DNA from: Byssochlamys sp. IMV 00236
Lineage: Eukaryota; Ascomycota; Eurotiomycetes; Eurotiales; Thermoascaceae
Direction: 5' to 3'
NCBI GenBank assembly: GCA_001931875.2
Contig: MSJH02000301.1
Location: 1 to 48,706 of the forward strand
DNA: 48,706 bases
The notes under the pieces are model-generated. The model was not told the DNA's origin and searched no databases. It saw only the letters and a program-made list of their open reading frames with translations. Positions 34,952 through 44,570 of the stretch are shown one piece after another. A program made the translations under genes and the position numbers. Each line of letters opens with the position of its first letter. The stretch's first letter is position 1.

Positions 34952-35418
34952 AAAGAGTGCAGTTAAAAATATAATCAGTCGAATCAGCAAAAGTGGTACA
35001 GCTCTACCCGGCAAGGCAACCGGAACACCAAAAAAAGCTAAGTGAAAGGGACGAAAGACGCTTACAGTCCTTCGTGAGGAAGGAGTCTTTTTCTTCCTAC
35101 GATAAAATTAATTTTGAACTGAAAAAGGCAGAAATCAATACAAGTCGCAAGATTTTAATCAGCTATTTGCGCAACTTGGGCTTTGGATCCTATTTTGCTG
35201 CAAATAAGCCTACTTTATCAGAGGACAACAAGAAAAAAAGATTGTGTTGGGCCAAAGAACACGACAATTGGACAGAGGAACAATGGAGAGGTGTTGTCTG
35301 GTCAGACGAGTCTCATTTTACCGTTGAAGGCAATGATGGTGAAGCAAGAGTTATAAGAAAAGTCGGTGAGAGATACACAGAAAAAAATAATAGGGCCATA
35401 GCTTTTGGGTACGAATAA
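34952..35418 (+). pseudogene. Tc1/mariner-type transposase fragment, frameshifted and truncated
   Basis: The first frame (KSAVKNIISRISKSGTALPG, then KATGTPKK) is a Tc1-like helix-turn-helix linker. At the seven-A run near 35030 coding passes to another frame that reads KLSERDERRLQSFVRK, INTSRKILISYLRNLG, KKRLCWAKEHDNWTEEQW and VVWSDESHFTVEG. WSDES holds the first Asp of the DDE catalytic triad. The frame stops at 35416-35418, and the second Asp and final Glu blocks are not found downstream. Tc1/mariner enzymes move DNA by cut and paste at TA sites. This copy cannot be active because of the frameshift and missing C-terminal half. I found no convincing terminal inverted repeats around it. Confidence 0.85.
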
Positions 35419-35514
35419 CCTACAAGTCATTTTACATTGGATACGTCCACCGTCATATATATGCATACATTTAATAAATAGGCAAATAAAGTAATATTTT
35501 CAAAAAAGTGTACA

Positions 35515-36941
35515 CTAGTAAATGTCTTCAACAAAATTAGCAGGAAAAATGCCTTCTTTTCCATTCAATCGACCTGTCCACCAGTCATTCTGTGTATTCG
35601 ATCTCTTGATAATGGTAATAATATCTCCCTTCTGAAATGCCAAATCACCTTCTTGCTCCCCTTTAAAGTTGAATAATGCCCTCACTTGAGGCATCTGACG
35701 ATCTCTATTTGATAACACCAAGTCCCGACTGCTATTATCATTGCTATTAGCGTTCAACCTCGGTGTTCCATAGGTTGGTGTTCCATAAGTTGGTGTTCCA
35801 AGGCTTGGTGACGCATAGGTGCCCGTCTTTGCCATCTGATGTACCGCTGCTCGGCTTAATGATCGATTGGTAGGTGAAGGTTGCGTGACATCACGGTGAT
35901 CATAGTGATCATCATAACGATAGTCAAATGAATCACGCTCCATGAATCCAAATCTTGCGTTAGTACTCGACTGACATTTTGTGCGGAGTGCAGCATAAAG
36001 AGGTTCTGCAGCACCTGGGGGTGGTATGACACCAGTGAGTAAATCTCTTGCTTTGACTTTGTGGCCATACATTTTTTTGTTTGCATCAAATCGTTCAATG
36101 ATTACTGAACCTTCTAAAGATACTCCTGCAAATAGGCCCCTGGTCTTACTGTAAGAATAAACTGCTGCTAATGTTCGAAAAGAGGCAGTGCCTGATGCTT
36201 CTGCATTTCGACCAATAGGTCCAGCAGCCACTGTCATAATAGATTAAAAGGTTAGGTTTATATATATATATATATGTATAGTTGTATGGTCCTTACCAGA
36301 AATGTTTCCACCCAAGGTAATTGACCCATGATCCATAAAACTCTTTACAGCAGCCGTAGTGTTCAAAACCATAATAAAGTCAGTCAATTCCGCGCCTGTC
36401 CACAAGTACAGATAAATATATGCATATCTTTTTATTGATCGATATTTACCTACTTGACCGCCAAATCCCATACCGCCTGTCATAATAGCAGAGGGAGCAG
36501 ACCAGGCTAAAAGAGTATAATGAATAGACCAAACTTTATATATATTCATTTCACCTACATCCATCAGGTAGTCTATGTATGTAAATAGATATCAGATAAA
36601 GAGCTCATACACAGCCATGTAAGTCTTTACCTTGCAACAACTAAACCTGAGCCTGCTCGACCCGAAAATAGAAATCCTGCTTTTAATACAGTAAATATTG
36701 CTAATCCCTTTGCGTTGGATAATATGTTGGGAGGAATAATGATATCTATTCCATTGCCAGCGTCTATCATACATTTAATATAAAGAGTATATATCTCTCT
36801 CTCTTTATTTCATCAAACCTTGAAAACTATTTAATATTCTAGCTGCCTTTCGACACTCAGCTATTGAAAGTTAGTCATATAATAGCAAATTTAAAGTGAC
36901 TTACATGCTAAACTTGAGGGAAGTGGTGAGTTAATATGCAT
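35515..36941 (-). CDS. YSC84: SYLF-SH3 protein, YSC84/LSB3 (SH3YL1) family
   Basis: YSC84/SH3YL1 proteins bind actin and phosphoinositides at endocytic patches; the SH3 domain binds Las17/WASP. Exons are 36941-36905, 36860-36819, 36763-36631, 36572-36559, 36506-36450, 36395-36297 and 36230-35515, giving 365 aa. The N-terminus INSPLPSSLASECRKAARIL matches the family start. The SYLF domain continues through AGNGIDIIIPPNILSNAKGL, GRAGSGLVVARLPDGSWSAP, AIMTGGMGFGGQVGAELTDF and GPIGRNAEA to about residue 205. A Pro/Ser/Gly linker with GTPTY repeats follows, then an SH3 domain at about 309-365 (ALFNFKGEQEGDLAF, WWTGRLNGKEGIFPANFVED). Exon 4 is only 14 nt, needed to make ARLPDGSW. The gene is divergent from the aldolase gene (273 bp). 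Confidence 0.94.
35767..35812 (-). repeat. In-frame tandem repeat in YSC84 (GTPTY)
   Basis: Copies of a roughly 18-nt unit (plus strand GTTGGTGTTCCATA) encode GTPTYGTPTYGTP in the disordered linker between the SYLF and SH3 domains. Copy number of such units often varies between isolates. Confidence 0.65.
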
Positions 36942-37214
36942 CAGAAAATAAAGGAAAGCAAAAGAAAAGGGCTATTGTTTGAACTGGCCTTAAAAATAGT
37001 CAATTTACGTCAATCTCTTTCTTTCTTTAGAAAATAGTGGAACAATTTCAATATGCCAAGATATTCTCTGAAAGCCATAAGCATCTATTTTCTTTTCTTT
37101 TCCTTCTTCTACGCATAAGATGGTGTAACAACTGTGACTTACATATTCCTCCCTTTCGCTCTCCCTCTCTCTCTTTTTTTTGCTAGTTCTATTTTTTTTT
37201 CCCACATTCGCGTA
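36942..37214. promoter_or_regulatory. Divergent promoter between YSC84 and the aldolase gene
   Basis: This 273-bp interval separates two outward-facing starts. On the aldolase side it is strongly pyrimidine-rich (CTCCCTCTCTCTCTTTTTTT at about 37158-37180 and T-rich before 37201), a common fungal core promoter style. No TATA box is obvious. Confidence 0.5.
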
Positions 37215-37922
37215 ATGACAGTCATTGAAGTCAAAACACTCACTGCCGAAAAGCTTGCCAAGGTTTTTGACCACGCTATTCTTCGTCCCGATCAAACTAC
37301 GGACGATGTAATTCAAGGTTGTAACCTTGCACGTGAATACAATGTTGCTTCTGTCTGTGTTAAACCTTGTGACGTAAAGCAAGCAAGCGAGCTTCTTCAA
37401 GGCAGTGATGTGATGGTAGGTACTGTCATCTCTTTTCCTCATGGCAATTCACCTGCTCCTGTCAAAGTTGCTGAAGCCCTTCAAGCTATCGAGGATGGAG
37501 CTATCGAATTGGACATTGTGATCAACGTTGGTCATTTACGTTCTGGTCTCTACTCAGAGGTACAACAAGAACTGCAAGACATAATCCAGGCCAGTCGAGC
37601 CAAGAACAAGGACGTGACTTTCAAGATCATCTTTGAAACGGCTTATCTTACTGACGAGCAAATCATTAAGGCCTGTGAGATCTCTAGGGCTGTAGGTGCC
37701 GAATTCGTAAAGACTTCAACAGGGTTTGCCTCTGCAGGTGCAACGGTAGAGCACATCAAGTTGATGAAGGCTAATGTGCCCGAATTTATGGAAGTCAAGG
37801 CTTCGGGTGGAATCAAGACGTTGGACCAAGTTCTTGAGTTCTTGAGCTTGGGTTCTACGCGTATTGGATCCTCTTCATCTGATAAAATCGTTCAAGAGTT
37901 TAAAAAGAGACAACAACAATAA
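37215..37922 (+). CDS. deoC: Deoxyribose-phosphate aldolase (DERA)
   Basis: DERA splits 2-deoxyribose-5-phosphate into glyceraldehyde-3-phosphate and acetaldehyde in deoxynucleoside salvage, probably in the cytosol. It is a single exon of 235 aa. The class I aldolase residues are visible: Asp100 (GAIELDIVINVG), the Schiff-base Lys166 (EFVKTSTGF) and Lys195 (VKASGGI), plus the phosphate-binding GSTRIGSSSS near the C-terminus. The length and motifs fit the short bacterial DeoC type. I chose ATG 37215 (MTVIEVKTLTAEK) because the longer frame from 37134 adds a hydrophobic leader from a pyrimidine-rich promoter. It is the only sizeable intronless gene here, which may point to an ancient bacterial origin. 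The stop codon lies 10 bp from that of the convergent BCS1 gene. Confidence 0.96.
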   Translation: MTVIEVKTLTAEKLAKVFDHAILRPDQTTDDVIQGCNLAREYNVASVCVKPCDVKQASELLQGSDVMVGTVISFPHGNSPAPVKVAEALQAIEDGAIELDIVINVGHLRSGLYSEVQQELQDIIQASRAKNKDVTFKIIFETAYLTDEQIIKACEISRAVGAEFVKTSTGFASAGATVEHIKLMKANVPEFMEVKASGGIKTLDQVLEFLSLGSTRIGSSSSDKIVQEFKKRQQQ

Positions 37923-37932
37923 ACGTTTTATT

Positions 37933-38773
37933 TTAAAGATCTTCAGGTGCAGCCTGTGTCGAGTGATCAGATACGCCCTTGTCATGTCCCTCAACCCACG
38001 CGTCAACCAGTTCCACAGCTCTTTCCGGTCGCTGCTTATGGCTCATCAAGAAGCCTTGTAAGTGGGCCATGCTGAATCTTTCTTGCGGAACTTTGGAAGC
38101 AAATAGTTCTGGGAGCTTTGAGTCTTGGGAAAGATTAGGATAAAACTTTTTAAAGAGTTCTTGTGCTTGGCGTTGTGTAGCGTTTCCAAAATGGACACGG
38201 ACATCAATTCTGCCTGGACGAATTAATGCTTGATCTAGTCTCTCTAAATGACTTTATCATATTTAATGCATAAGTAAGAAAATTGAAGTGAACTTACTTT
38301 GTAGTCATACATAATATACGACCTTCTTGTGCTGCTACACCATCGATGGCATTCAATAGACCTATTGTATATTGTTTGATCAGTCCCATGTATGTCTTGT
38401 GTAGCTTTATACCTGAAAATGTAACGTTGTTTGCTGTTGTGCCTTCTCCTTTTTCTCTTTGAATAAAGGCTGCATCAACATCTTCAATTAGTAGAATGCA
38501 TCTATCTTGTACATGAGTTTTCCTTTCTATTTTTTTTCTCTATTATTTATTTACCTGCTAGGTGTATCTGATACCAGTTCACCCAGTGTGTCATCCGTTA
38601 AGCTTTTATTACTCAAATTAACCACATAGATATTTAGTCCAAGTTCACCCTATCAGATTGTTATTATAGTTTGGGATTTTTCTAGTTTTCGGTGCCCTTA
38701 CAGCCAGCGAATACACAAAACTTGTTTTACCTATTTATTTGTTAGTCTCTTTCTTGCTGTATGACCCATCAAG

Positions 38774-38805
<32 letters not shown>

Positions 38806-39884
38806 CCAGATCCTGGTGTTCCATAGAGCAAATAACCTCTTCTATAAGGAATACCCCGATCACTGTACCATTGCTCTGAAACCAAAAACTCTTGAGCATC
38901 ATCTACCAACGTTGTCTTGACATGATCAGGTATCACGACTGTACTCAATGGTCGTTTTGGCCGTGATCGTGTGCGACGCCAAGCGCCATATTGATCTGCC
39001 GCAAACACGACCGTTCTGCTTTTATCCCTATCCATGAACTTCTTTTGTGCCTCATAGACTAATGATTGAATCAACTCTCTTGACTGCCCGAAAGTACTGA
39101 TCTCTATTCTCTCAAGAATAACATTTGGATTCATAGCTGCAGCAGAACCAGAGGATGAGCTGCCTGGTCGATGACGGTTCAACCAGACAAGACGGTTCTT
39201 GTACATGAAGAAATGAAAGCCTGTGATGCTATAAATAAAATATACTATATGTATTTTTTTTTTGTTACCTGGTGACGGTAAAAAGTAAACAGGAGGCGTA
39301 AGTGCATCCAATCCTTCACCAGGCAGTCTCTGTCCTGCACGAAGTATGCTTGTCGATACTGAAAATCGAGAAGTTATTTTGCTGTATGGTTGATCATTTA
39401 ACCAATTCAGTATCCAACTGATGGAACTATTAGCTGTGTTCTTATCTTATTCTTTCTTCTATCAAAAACCTGTATGATTCGTCTCGACTGTCAAAATCAG
39501 CAGTGACGATCGTTTTCTTTTTCAAGTACTCGATAATGTACCCTCCAAAATATCTGAATCCGGCTAGTGCGCCTATATAGATATATAGATATATGATAAG
39601 ATGAAAATAAACTAGAGCAACATGACGTGATTACCTCCAAGGACGGCTAATTGCAGACCACCTGTGGCTAATCTATACAAAATGTCAAATATATTGAAAA
39701 TATAGATCATCAACTAAACTCACTCTCCAATGCCAAGTTTTTCAGCAATGACAGCAACTATGCCACCGATAGTTCCCGGCTCAGGTGGAACAGAAGAAAT
39801 ACTTCGCGAAATGACTCTGTTGTTTAAAATTATGGGCACATGAGGTGGTAGTATCCTCGAATTTACAATGGTCGCAACGCTCAT
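37933..39884 (-). CDS. BCS1: Mitochondrial AAA ATPase BCS1 (Rieske protein translocase)
   Basis: BCS1 sits in the inner mitochondrial membrane and exports the folded Rieske Fe-S protein for assembly into complex III. Exons are 39884-39724, 39672-39635, 39572-39470, 39417-39269, 39220-38807, 38730-38702, 38649-38555, 38501-38413, 38361-38298 and 38251-37933, giving 486 aa (yeast 456). An N-terminal membrane segment (about 47-90) is followed by the BCS1-specific domain (SRDESYSWILNWLNDQPYS, PSPGFHFFMYKNR) and the AAA module: Walker A YGTPGSGKTSF (about 283-292), Walker B ILLIEDVDAAF (about 332-342) and the sensor TTNHLERLDQALIRPGRID. Two introns lie in or next to the Walker A loop, one with a long (AT)n run. 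The internal targeting signal of BCS1 fits the lack of a classic presequence. Confidence 0.96.
38774..38800. repeat. (AT)n microsatellite in a BCS1 intron
   Basis: About 13 AT units lie in the intron that splits the Walker A glycine codon (donor at 38806). The intron is 76 nt, longer than most here, which fits expansion of the repeat. Confidence 0.85.
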
Positions 39885-40288
39885 AAAAAATAAAAAGAAA
39901 AATCCTAGGTCGCAGTTTTAATACAACTGTAGAAGTTGATAACAGCAGAAATTGTTGGGTTTTGCTACTTGCACATCGGCACAGCATTTGCATCATAGGC
40001 GATGCAAGTATTAGACACAAAACACCTACACAACTCTATGCACGACACTGAGGTATAATAGACGTATACGTCGATGAGTATGTAATAGCATCATTTAGTA
40101 CCGGAGGCACTGTGTATTCCTTCTTGAGAAAGAGAGAAAAGGTGCTTTTTAAATGGACGAATGAAAAGACAAGTTAGAACGTGCTGACTTTTAACTGAAA
40201 ATGCTGTGTTCAGGTTACTTAAAGTTTATTGTAACCAGGTATTATTTCCCTTTCTTTCTTTTCTAATACATTAATACAATTCTATAAT
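39885..40288. promoter_or_regulatory. Divergent promoter between BCS1 and the IML2/TTC39 gene
   Basis: A 404-bp interval lies between outward-facing start codons. CT-rich sequence (CCCTTTCTTTCTTTTCTAAT at about 40248-40267) precedes the downstream start. The antisense ORF at 39781-40020 runs over the BCS1 first exon and is not a gene. Confidence 0.5.
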
Positions 40289-43148
40289 ATGACAGATAAT
40301 CAAAGTATCTCGAAAGAAAAGGAAAATATACCGATGGAGTCATCCAGTTTAAAGGAAGAAGACCACTTTAAAGTAGACCAAGTGACAGAGGATGAGGATG
40401 ATGAATTCTTTGCTGCAGAAGAACAAAAAGATAAATCAGAACTGGTCTCTGTGATAACTCAACTTCAAGATACCTTATCTATTAAAGAAGACGTAGTAGT
40501 CGAGGACAAGCCAGAGCAGGAGCAAGTGGGTGAGTCAGAAGAAAATCATAAAGAAGAACAAGTCGACAAAGAAACATTGATGGCATCTAGCGCACCCAAC
40601 TCTCCAAAGCCAAAACCATTAACCAATCTACAGATTATAACAGAACAAATACGTACCTCTATTGATTTGCCAGCCGGCCAGAACATGGCCGATTTTGTCA
40701 CGCCTCCTACACCAGGTGCTGCCCCAAGTCCGCCGTTGACGTTAGGTGGCATCGATGAGGAAGTGGATGATTTAGCGCATCATGACGCTGCTAAAGAACA
40801 CATAGAAACAGAAAAAAAGTCGAATGAGCAACAAAAGAAGTTACCCACAGGTGCTATTCCTTTGTCCAATATTGACTTTACTCGAGTTAAACCGAATGTG
40901 ATGAGACCAAGAGAACAAGAGGCTTATGGTAAGTATATTTAAAAGAGAGAGAGAAAAGTGATTGATCAGTGTTAATATTTAGATGAGGATATGTTGAAGG
41001 GTGTTCAATTGTTTTTTAACAACAAGTTTTCAGAGGCCAAGGCTATCTTTGAAACAAAATCTAAAGAGTAAATTAAAAAAGATCTTGTAAAAGGGAAAAA
41101 ATGAGCTGATTAGGATTGTAGAGACCCACTGTATGCCTTGGGTTTATCTTCAATGGCATTTGTCAAAGGTAAACTGTCTTGTTATAAAGCGGTATATGAA
41201 TATTGTCTAACTATAAAAAATAGCAATTTCTGTAAGTCAAATTGATCCCAAGCCTGGAATTATACACATAACAACTTTGATAGTCATATAACTCAAAGGA
41301 TGTAGAGGCTGCGCTTTCCAACTTGACAGAAACTTACTTATTTGCCAATGCTCAAATTGAAGCTGCATCTGCCAAAAAGCCCTTGAAGGATACGGTATCA
41401 CACTATTTCACCAATCTCATGGGAACCAACTCAACTCATCTTCCTACCAACACACGACCTCTGAACAAGTGGGAACTACAGGAACAACAATTCTTACCCA
41501 ACGGTGCACTTAGAGCTCATGTTGTGAAAGCTGAATGTGCCTTACTGATGGCTATGACATATCTGTCATTGGAAACGGTCGTTGGTTATCTTAAAGCGGG
41601 ATGGAACCTTCGCAGAGGTAATCAATAAAAGAAGAGAAAAAAAGAAAAAAAAAGGCATACATATCAATCTAACATCACCTATTAGCCTATACAAGTTATA
41701 GTCTTGTGTGGCAAGAATATAAACGCATGGGACAAAATTTCAACAAGTATATCGATCAGGATACCGTCTCGGGTATTCAATTTGGCATAGGTGCCGTCCA
41801 TCTGTTGCTATCCTCCTTGCCTCCCAAGATTCTAAAGATTGTATCCGCTTTCGGTTGGACAGCGGATAAGCATCTAGGGTTTGCTCTTCTCAAGCTATGT
41901 TTGGAAGGCAAACGTATCCGATCACCGCTTGCTTCACTTATGCTTTTATCCTACTACGTGATTCTCACGTCATATGCGCCACAGATCCTTACGCGCGAGT
42001 TGATCCAGCCTGCCATCGAGTGCCTACTCGACGCCCAAGAACACTACCCTAACTCAGCCTTCTTCCTGTTCTTTGCCGGCCGTGTCAGTCGTCTGGCACG
42101 TAACCTACCTCTGTCAACACAATCCTTTGTCTACATGTACGAAGTCACTCAAGGCGATTGGCCTGAGGTAGGTCACCTGGCAACATTTGAAATTGCCTTC
42201 AACTCTGCCATGTGTCTTGACTGGGCAAGTGCTGCTGTCCGTATCCTTGAGCTCCAGACCAAGTACAACTCGCCTGCTTTCCTCAAATACTTTTATGGTG
42301 CCTGTATGGAGATGCTCGGTAACCGAACCGAGGCTATTCTGGCATTTGCAGAGGCGCCCAAGCTTATCGACAAGAAGCGAAACTCTCAGATGGAGCAGTA
42401 CATTTCGAATCGTGTTGCCTTCTTCGAGGTCAGTGGCTATCAAGACCTCGACTTCAGTTTGCCTGCCCTTGAGATCTTGTTTGTGTGGAATGCGTTTCCC
42501 TGTATGGAATCCTCAACACTTGAAAAGTGCCTGGAGTTGGTCGAATCGACACTCGAATTGATCTATGAGCGTGAAAAAATGGAATATGACCTGCGAAGAG
42601 TCGAGTTAGTGCCCATGACAGCTAAACCTGATTATAATGACCAACGTGGTGTCCTATTGCTCATGAAGGCGTCTATTTTGAACTCACTAAATAGATATGA
42701 AGAAGGCGTGGTTCATCTGAACTGGATCGTTGACAACAAGGATAAATTTAAACATACCAACTGGGTTGCTCCATTTGCTTTTTGGTAACATGATCATATC
42801 TTTATATTAACTTAACTCACCATACTCGATTAGGGAATGTGGTAACACTTGCTGGGGCATGAAGGATTACAAACGAGCAAGGTATCTCTGGGAATCGACA
42901 TTGACCTACTCAAACTATGATTTCGAATACAGACTGGCTACGGTAAAATATCAGACTTACCATATTTAGTAAATTCATGATCTCATGTATAAATATAGCG
43001 CCTGAATCTTGCCATCCAACACTCGATCGATCTAGGTGTACCTGAGACAATCAAGCCAAAGACAGATAAAGGAAAAACTACTCATGGACGTAAGAGAATG
43101 TCTATTGTATCAACAAAGTCAACAGGAAGTATTACGTCTTCTTCATAA
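40289..43148 (+). CDS. IML2: IML2/TTC39-family TPR protein (DUF3808)
   Basis: Members of this family (yeast Iml2, animal TTC39) are soluble helical-repeat proteins; Iml2 has been linked to lipid-droplet-dependent clearance of inclusion bodies. Exons are 40289-40928, 40983-41067, 41122-41168, 41224-41231, 41284-41617, 41686-42784, 42834-42942 and 42999-43148, giving 823 aa. The first 200 or so residues are acidic and disordered (EDEDDEFFAAEEQ, PPTPGAAPSPP). The domain proper starts near LKGVQLFFNNKFSEAKAIF and continues through SLVWQEYKRMG, SGIQFGIGAVHLLLSSLPPK, ILKIVSAFGWTADKHLGFAL and TPR-like pairs such as LFFAGRVSRLARN and MLGNRTEAILAFAEAP. The 8-nt exon 4 is required to keep frame and gives AFVKAISSYNSKDVEAAL. 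The C-terminus is basic and Ser/Thr-rich. Confidence 0.9.
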
Positions 43149-43326
43149 AAAGTGTATATGTAGGGAGTGTTTTTATTTATGTAAAGAGAAAATAACAAAG
43201 AATAATAATAATAAAATCAGCAAAATGAGCTAAAAGAAGAGAGATAATGATTGTAGGAATGCTTGTGTGTGTGTAAGAGGTATATACATATATTGGTATG
43301 TATAGAATAAATAAGATACATGAACT

Positions 43327-43650
43327 CTAATATGCGGAAGAGAGCCTGTGAGATAATGGTGTCGATGGTGTCGATGGTGTCGATGGTGATGTCAAGCAGT
43401 AAGGATCATCTAATTCATACGGAAGGTTGGACTGAGGCAACTGTTCATTTTTCCAATTACAACTTGAGCATTCATATCGAACTCGATTGATACTTGATAT
43501 GCATTTATTAAACAGGATCCATCGTCTTTCTGATCTTGTCAATCGAACTGATTCTATGCTTTTACATTTGGGACAAGTATGACCATATTGTTCTAATGAT
43601 ATCTTTTTTCCGGGAGTTTTGACAAGAGTAAATGATCCAGCCATTTTCAT
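43327..43650 (-). CDS. Small zinc-ribbon protein with C-terminal STP repeats
   Basis: A single exon encodes 107 aa from the ATG at 43650 (MKMAGSF); ATG 43644 would give 105 aa. The same frame stays open to 43734, but the extra 28 residues are a hydrophobic leader read from an AG-rich 5' region, so I prefer the internal start. CPKC and CSSC, about 38 residues apart, form a treble-clef or zinc-ribbon pair (HTCPKCKSIESVRLTRSERR, YECSSCNWKNEQ). The tail has TSPSTPSTPSTPLS, coded by a 9-bp tandem repeat at about 43362-43388. No family name is recognised. It converges with the IML2 gene (178 bp). Confidence 0.6.
   Translation of the reverse strand: MKMAGSFTLVKTPGKKISLEQYGHTCPKCKSIESVRLTRSERRWILFNKCISSINRVRYECSSCNWKNEQLPQSNLPYELDDPYCLTSPSTPSTPSTPLSHRLSSAY
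43362..43388 (-). repeat. 9-bp tandem repeat (ATGGTGTCG) coding STP units
   Basis: Three perfect copies plus a partial copy of ATGGTGTCG (plus strand) encode the Ser-Thr-Pro repeats in the tail of the zinc-ribbon protein. Confidence 0.75.
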
Positions 43651-44570
43651 AATAAAAGATGTAAAAAGATAAAGAGAAAGAAGGAAAGAAAGAAGAGAAA
43701 AAAGGGTTTCCTTTATAGTTTTTTCGGAATTCAATATTATTGGTTATGTGTGGGTAATAGCCACTGTATCACTTTGGGGGTACGAGTCAAGTTATAAAGG
43801 GAAATTGATGATGAGGCTTTAATACCATTAGAGTATTCACGGTACTAATGGGCGATAGAATAAAGTAAACATTTCCTTCTTTGAGCAACCTCTCTTTTTT
43901 ATTTTCTTTGTGTTTATAAACACAGGGGAGAAGATTGTCATTGTTTGCCACGTGTCTGATATCATTTCTTTGATCTCTTTATCTTAATATTGAAATTACA
44001 TATATTTCTCCTATAATGGTTAAACGGAATAATTCAGGTTGATGTAGGATGGATGTAGGATAGCGTCACGCAGGGATAATGCTGACATCAGGATTTATCA
44101 CTTGTTATATCAATATTAGTTTCCTGTCCATTCTAATGTTTATATCATGAGCGCGTACTTGCAAACGTACATATATTCTCTAAAATGAAAGCTACAAGCT
44201 AATCTATAACAAAGAAAAAGGAATAACATCTTGTTATGTCAATGAAAATATACATACAATAATAGACTATAGTTGAATTGATTTTATCAGACAATAAAGA
44301 TGATGCACTGATTACAATATAAATCATGATTTCTTTATTCTGTTTAGCAAATAAAATTAAAATGCATGCATGAAATATTAAGTTTAAACAGATTTATTGA
44401 TGCCTTTAATTAAAGAAAACGCGATACAAGGGAAAATAAATGTACACGTCAGTTGCCTTTTATAGCAGCATTCAATTTTATGGGCAATCTCGGTCGATAG
44501 ATTAAAAAAGAAAACCATAAAGTCCGAAAGAGAAAGCATTGTTTAAATAAATATTTATTTTTAGAAAATT
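43651..44570. other. 920-bp interval with no gene seen
   Basis: This lies between the start of the zinc-ribbon gene and the stop of the UPF0052 gene, both minus strand. It is AT-rich. CT-rich sequence near 43885-43915 may belong to the zinc-ribbon promoter. I see no ORF, RNA or repeat that I can support. Confidence 0.45.

Noticed and set aside
37134..37214. Upstream start for DERA giving a mitochondrial-like leader
   Set aside because: The added residues come from a pyrimidine-rich promoter tract; family alignment begins near the ATG at 37215.
37215..37922. DERA as bacterial contamination
   Set aside because: It is embedded between spliced fungal genes with 273 bp and 10 bp spacing and similar base composition, so it is part of this genome.
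42114..42443. Minus-strand ORF of 109 aa
   Set aside because: It is antisense inside the large IML2/TTC39 exon and has no motif of its own.
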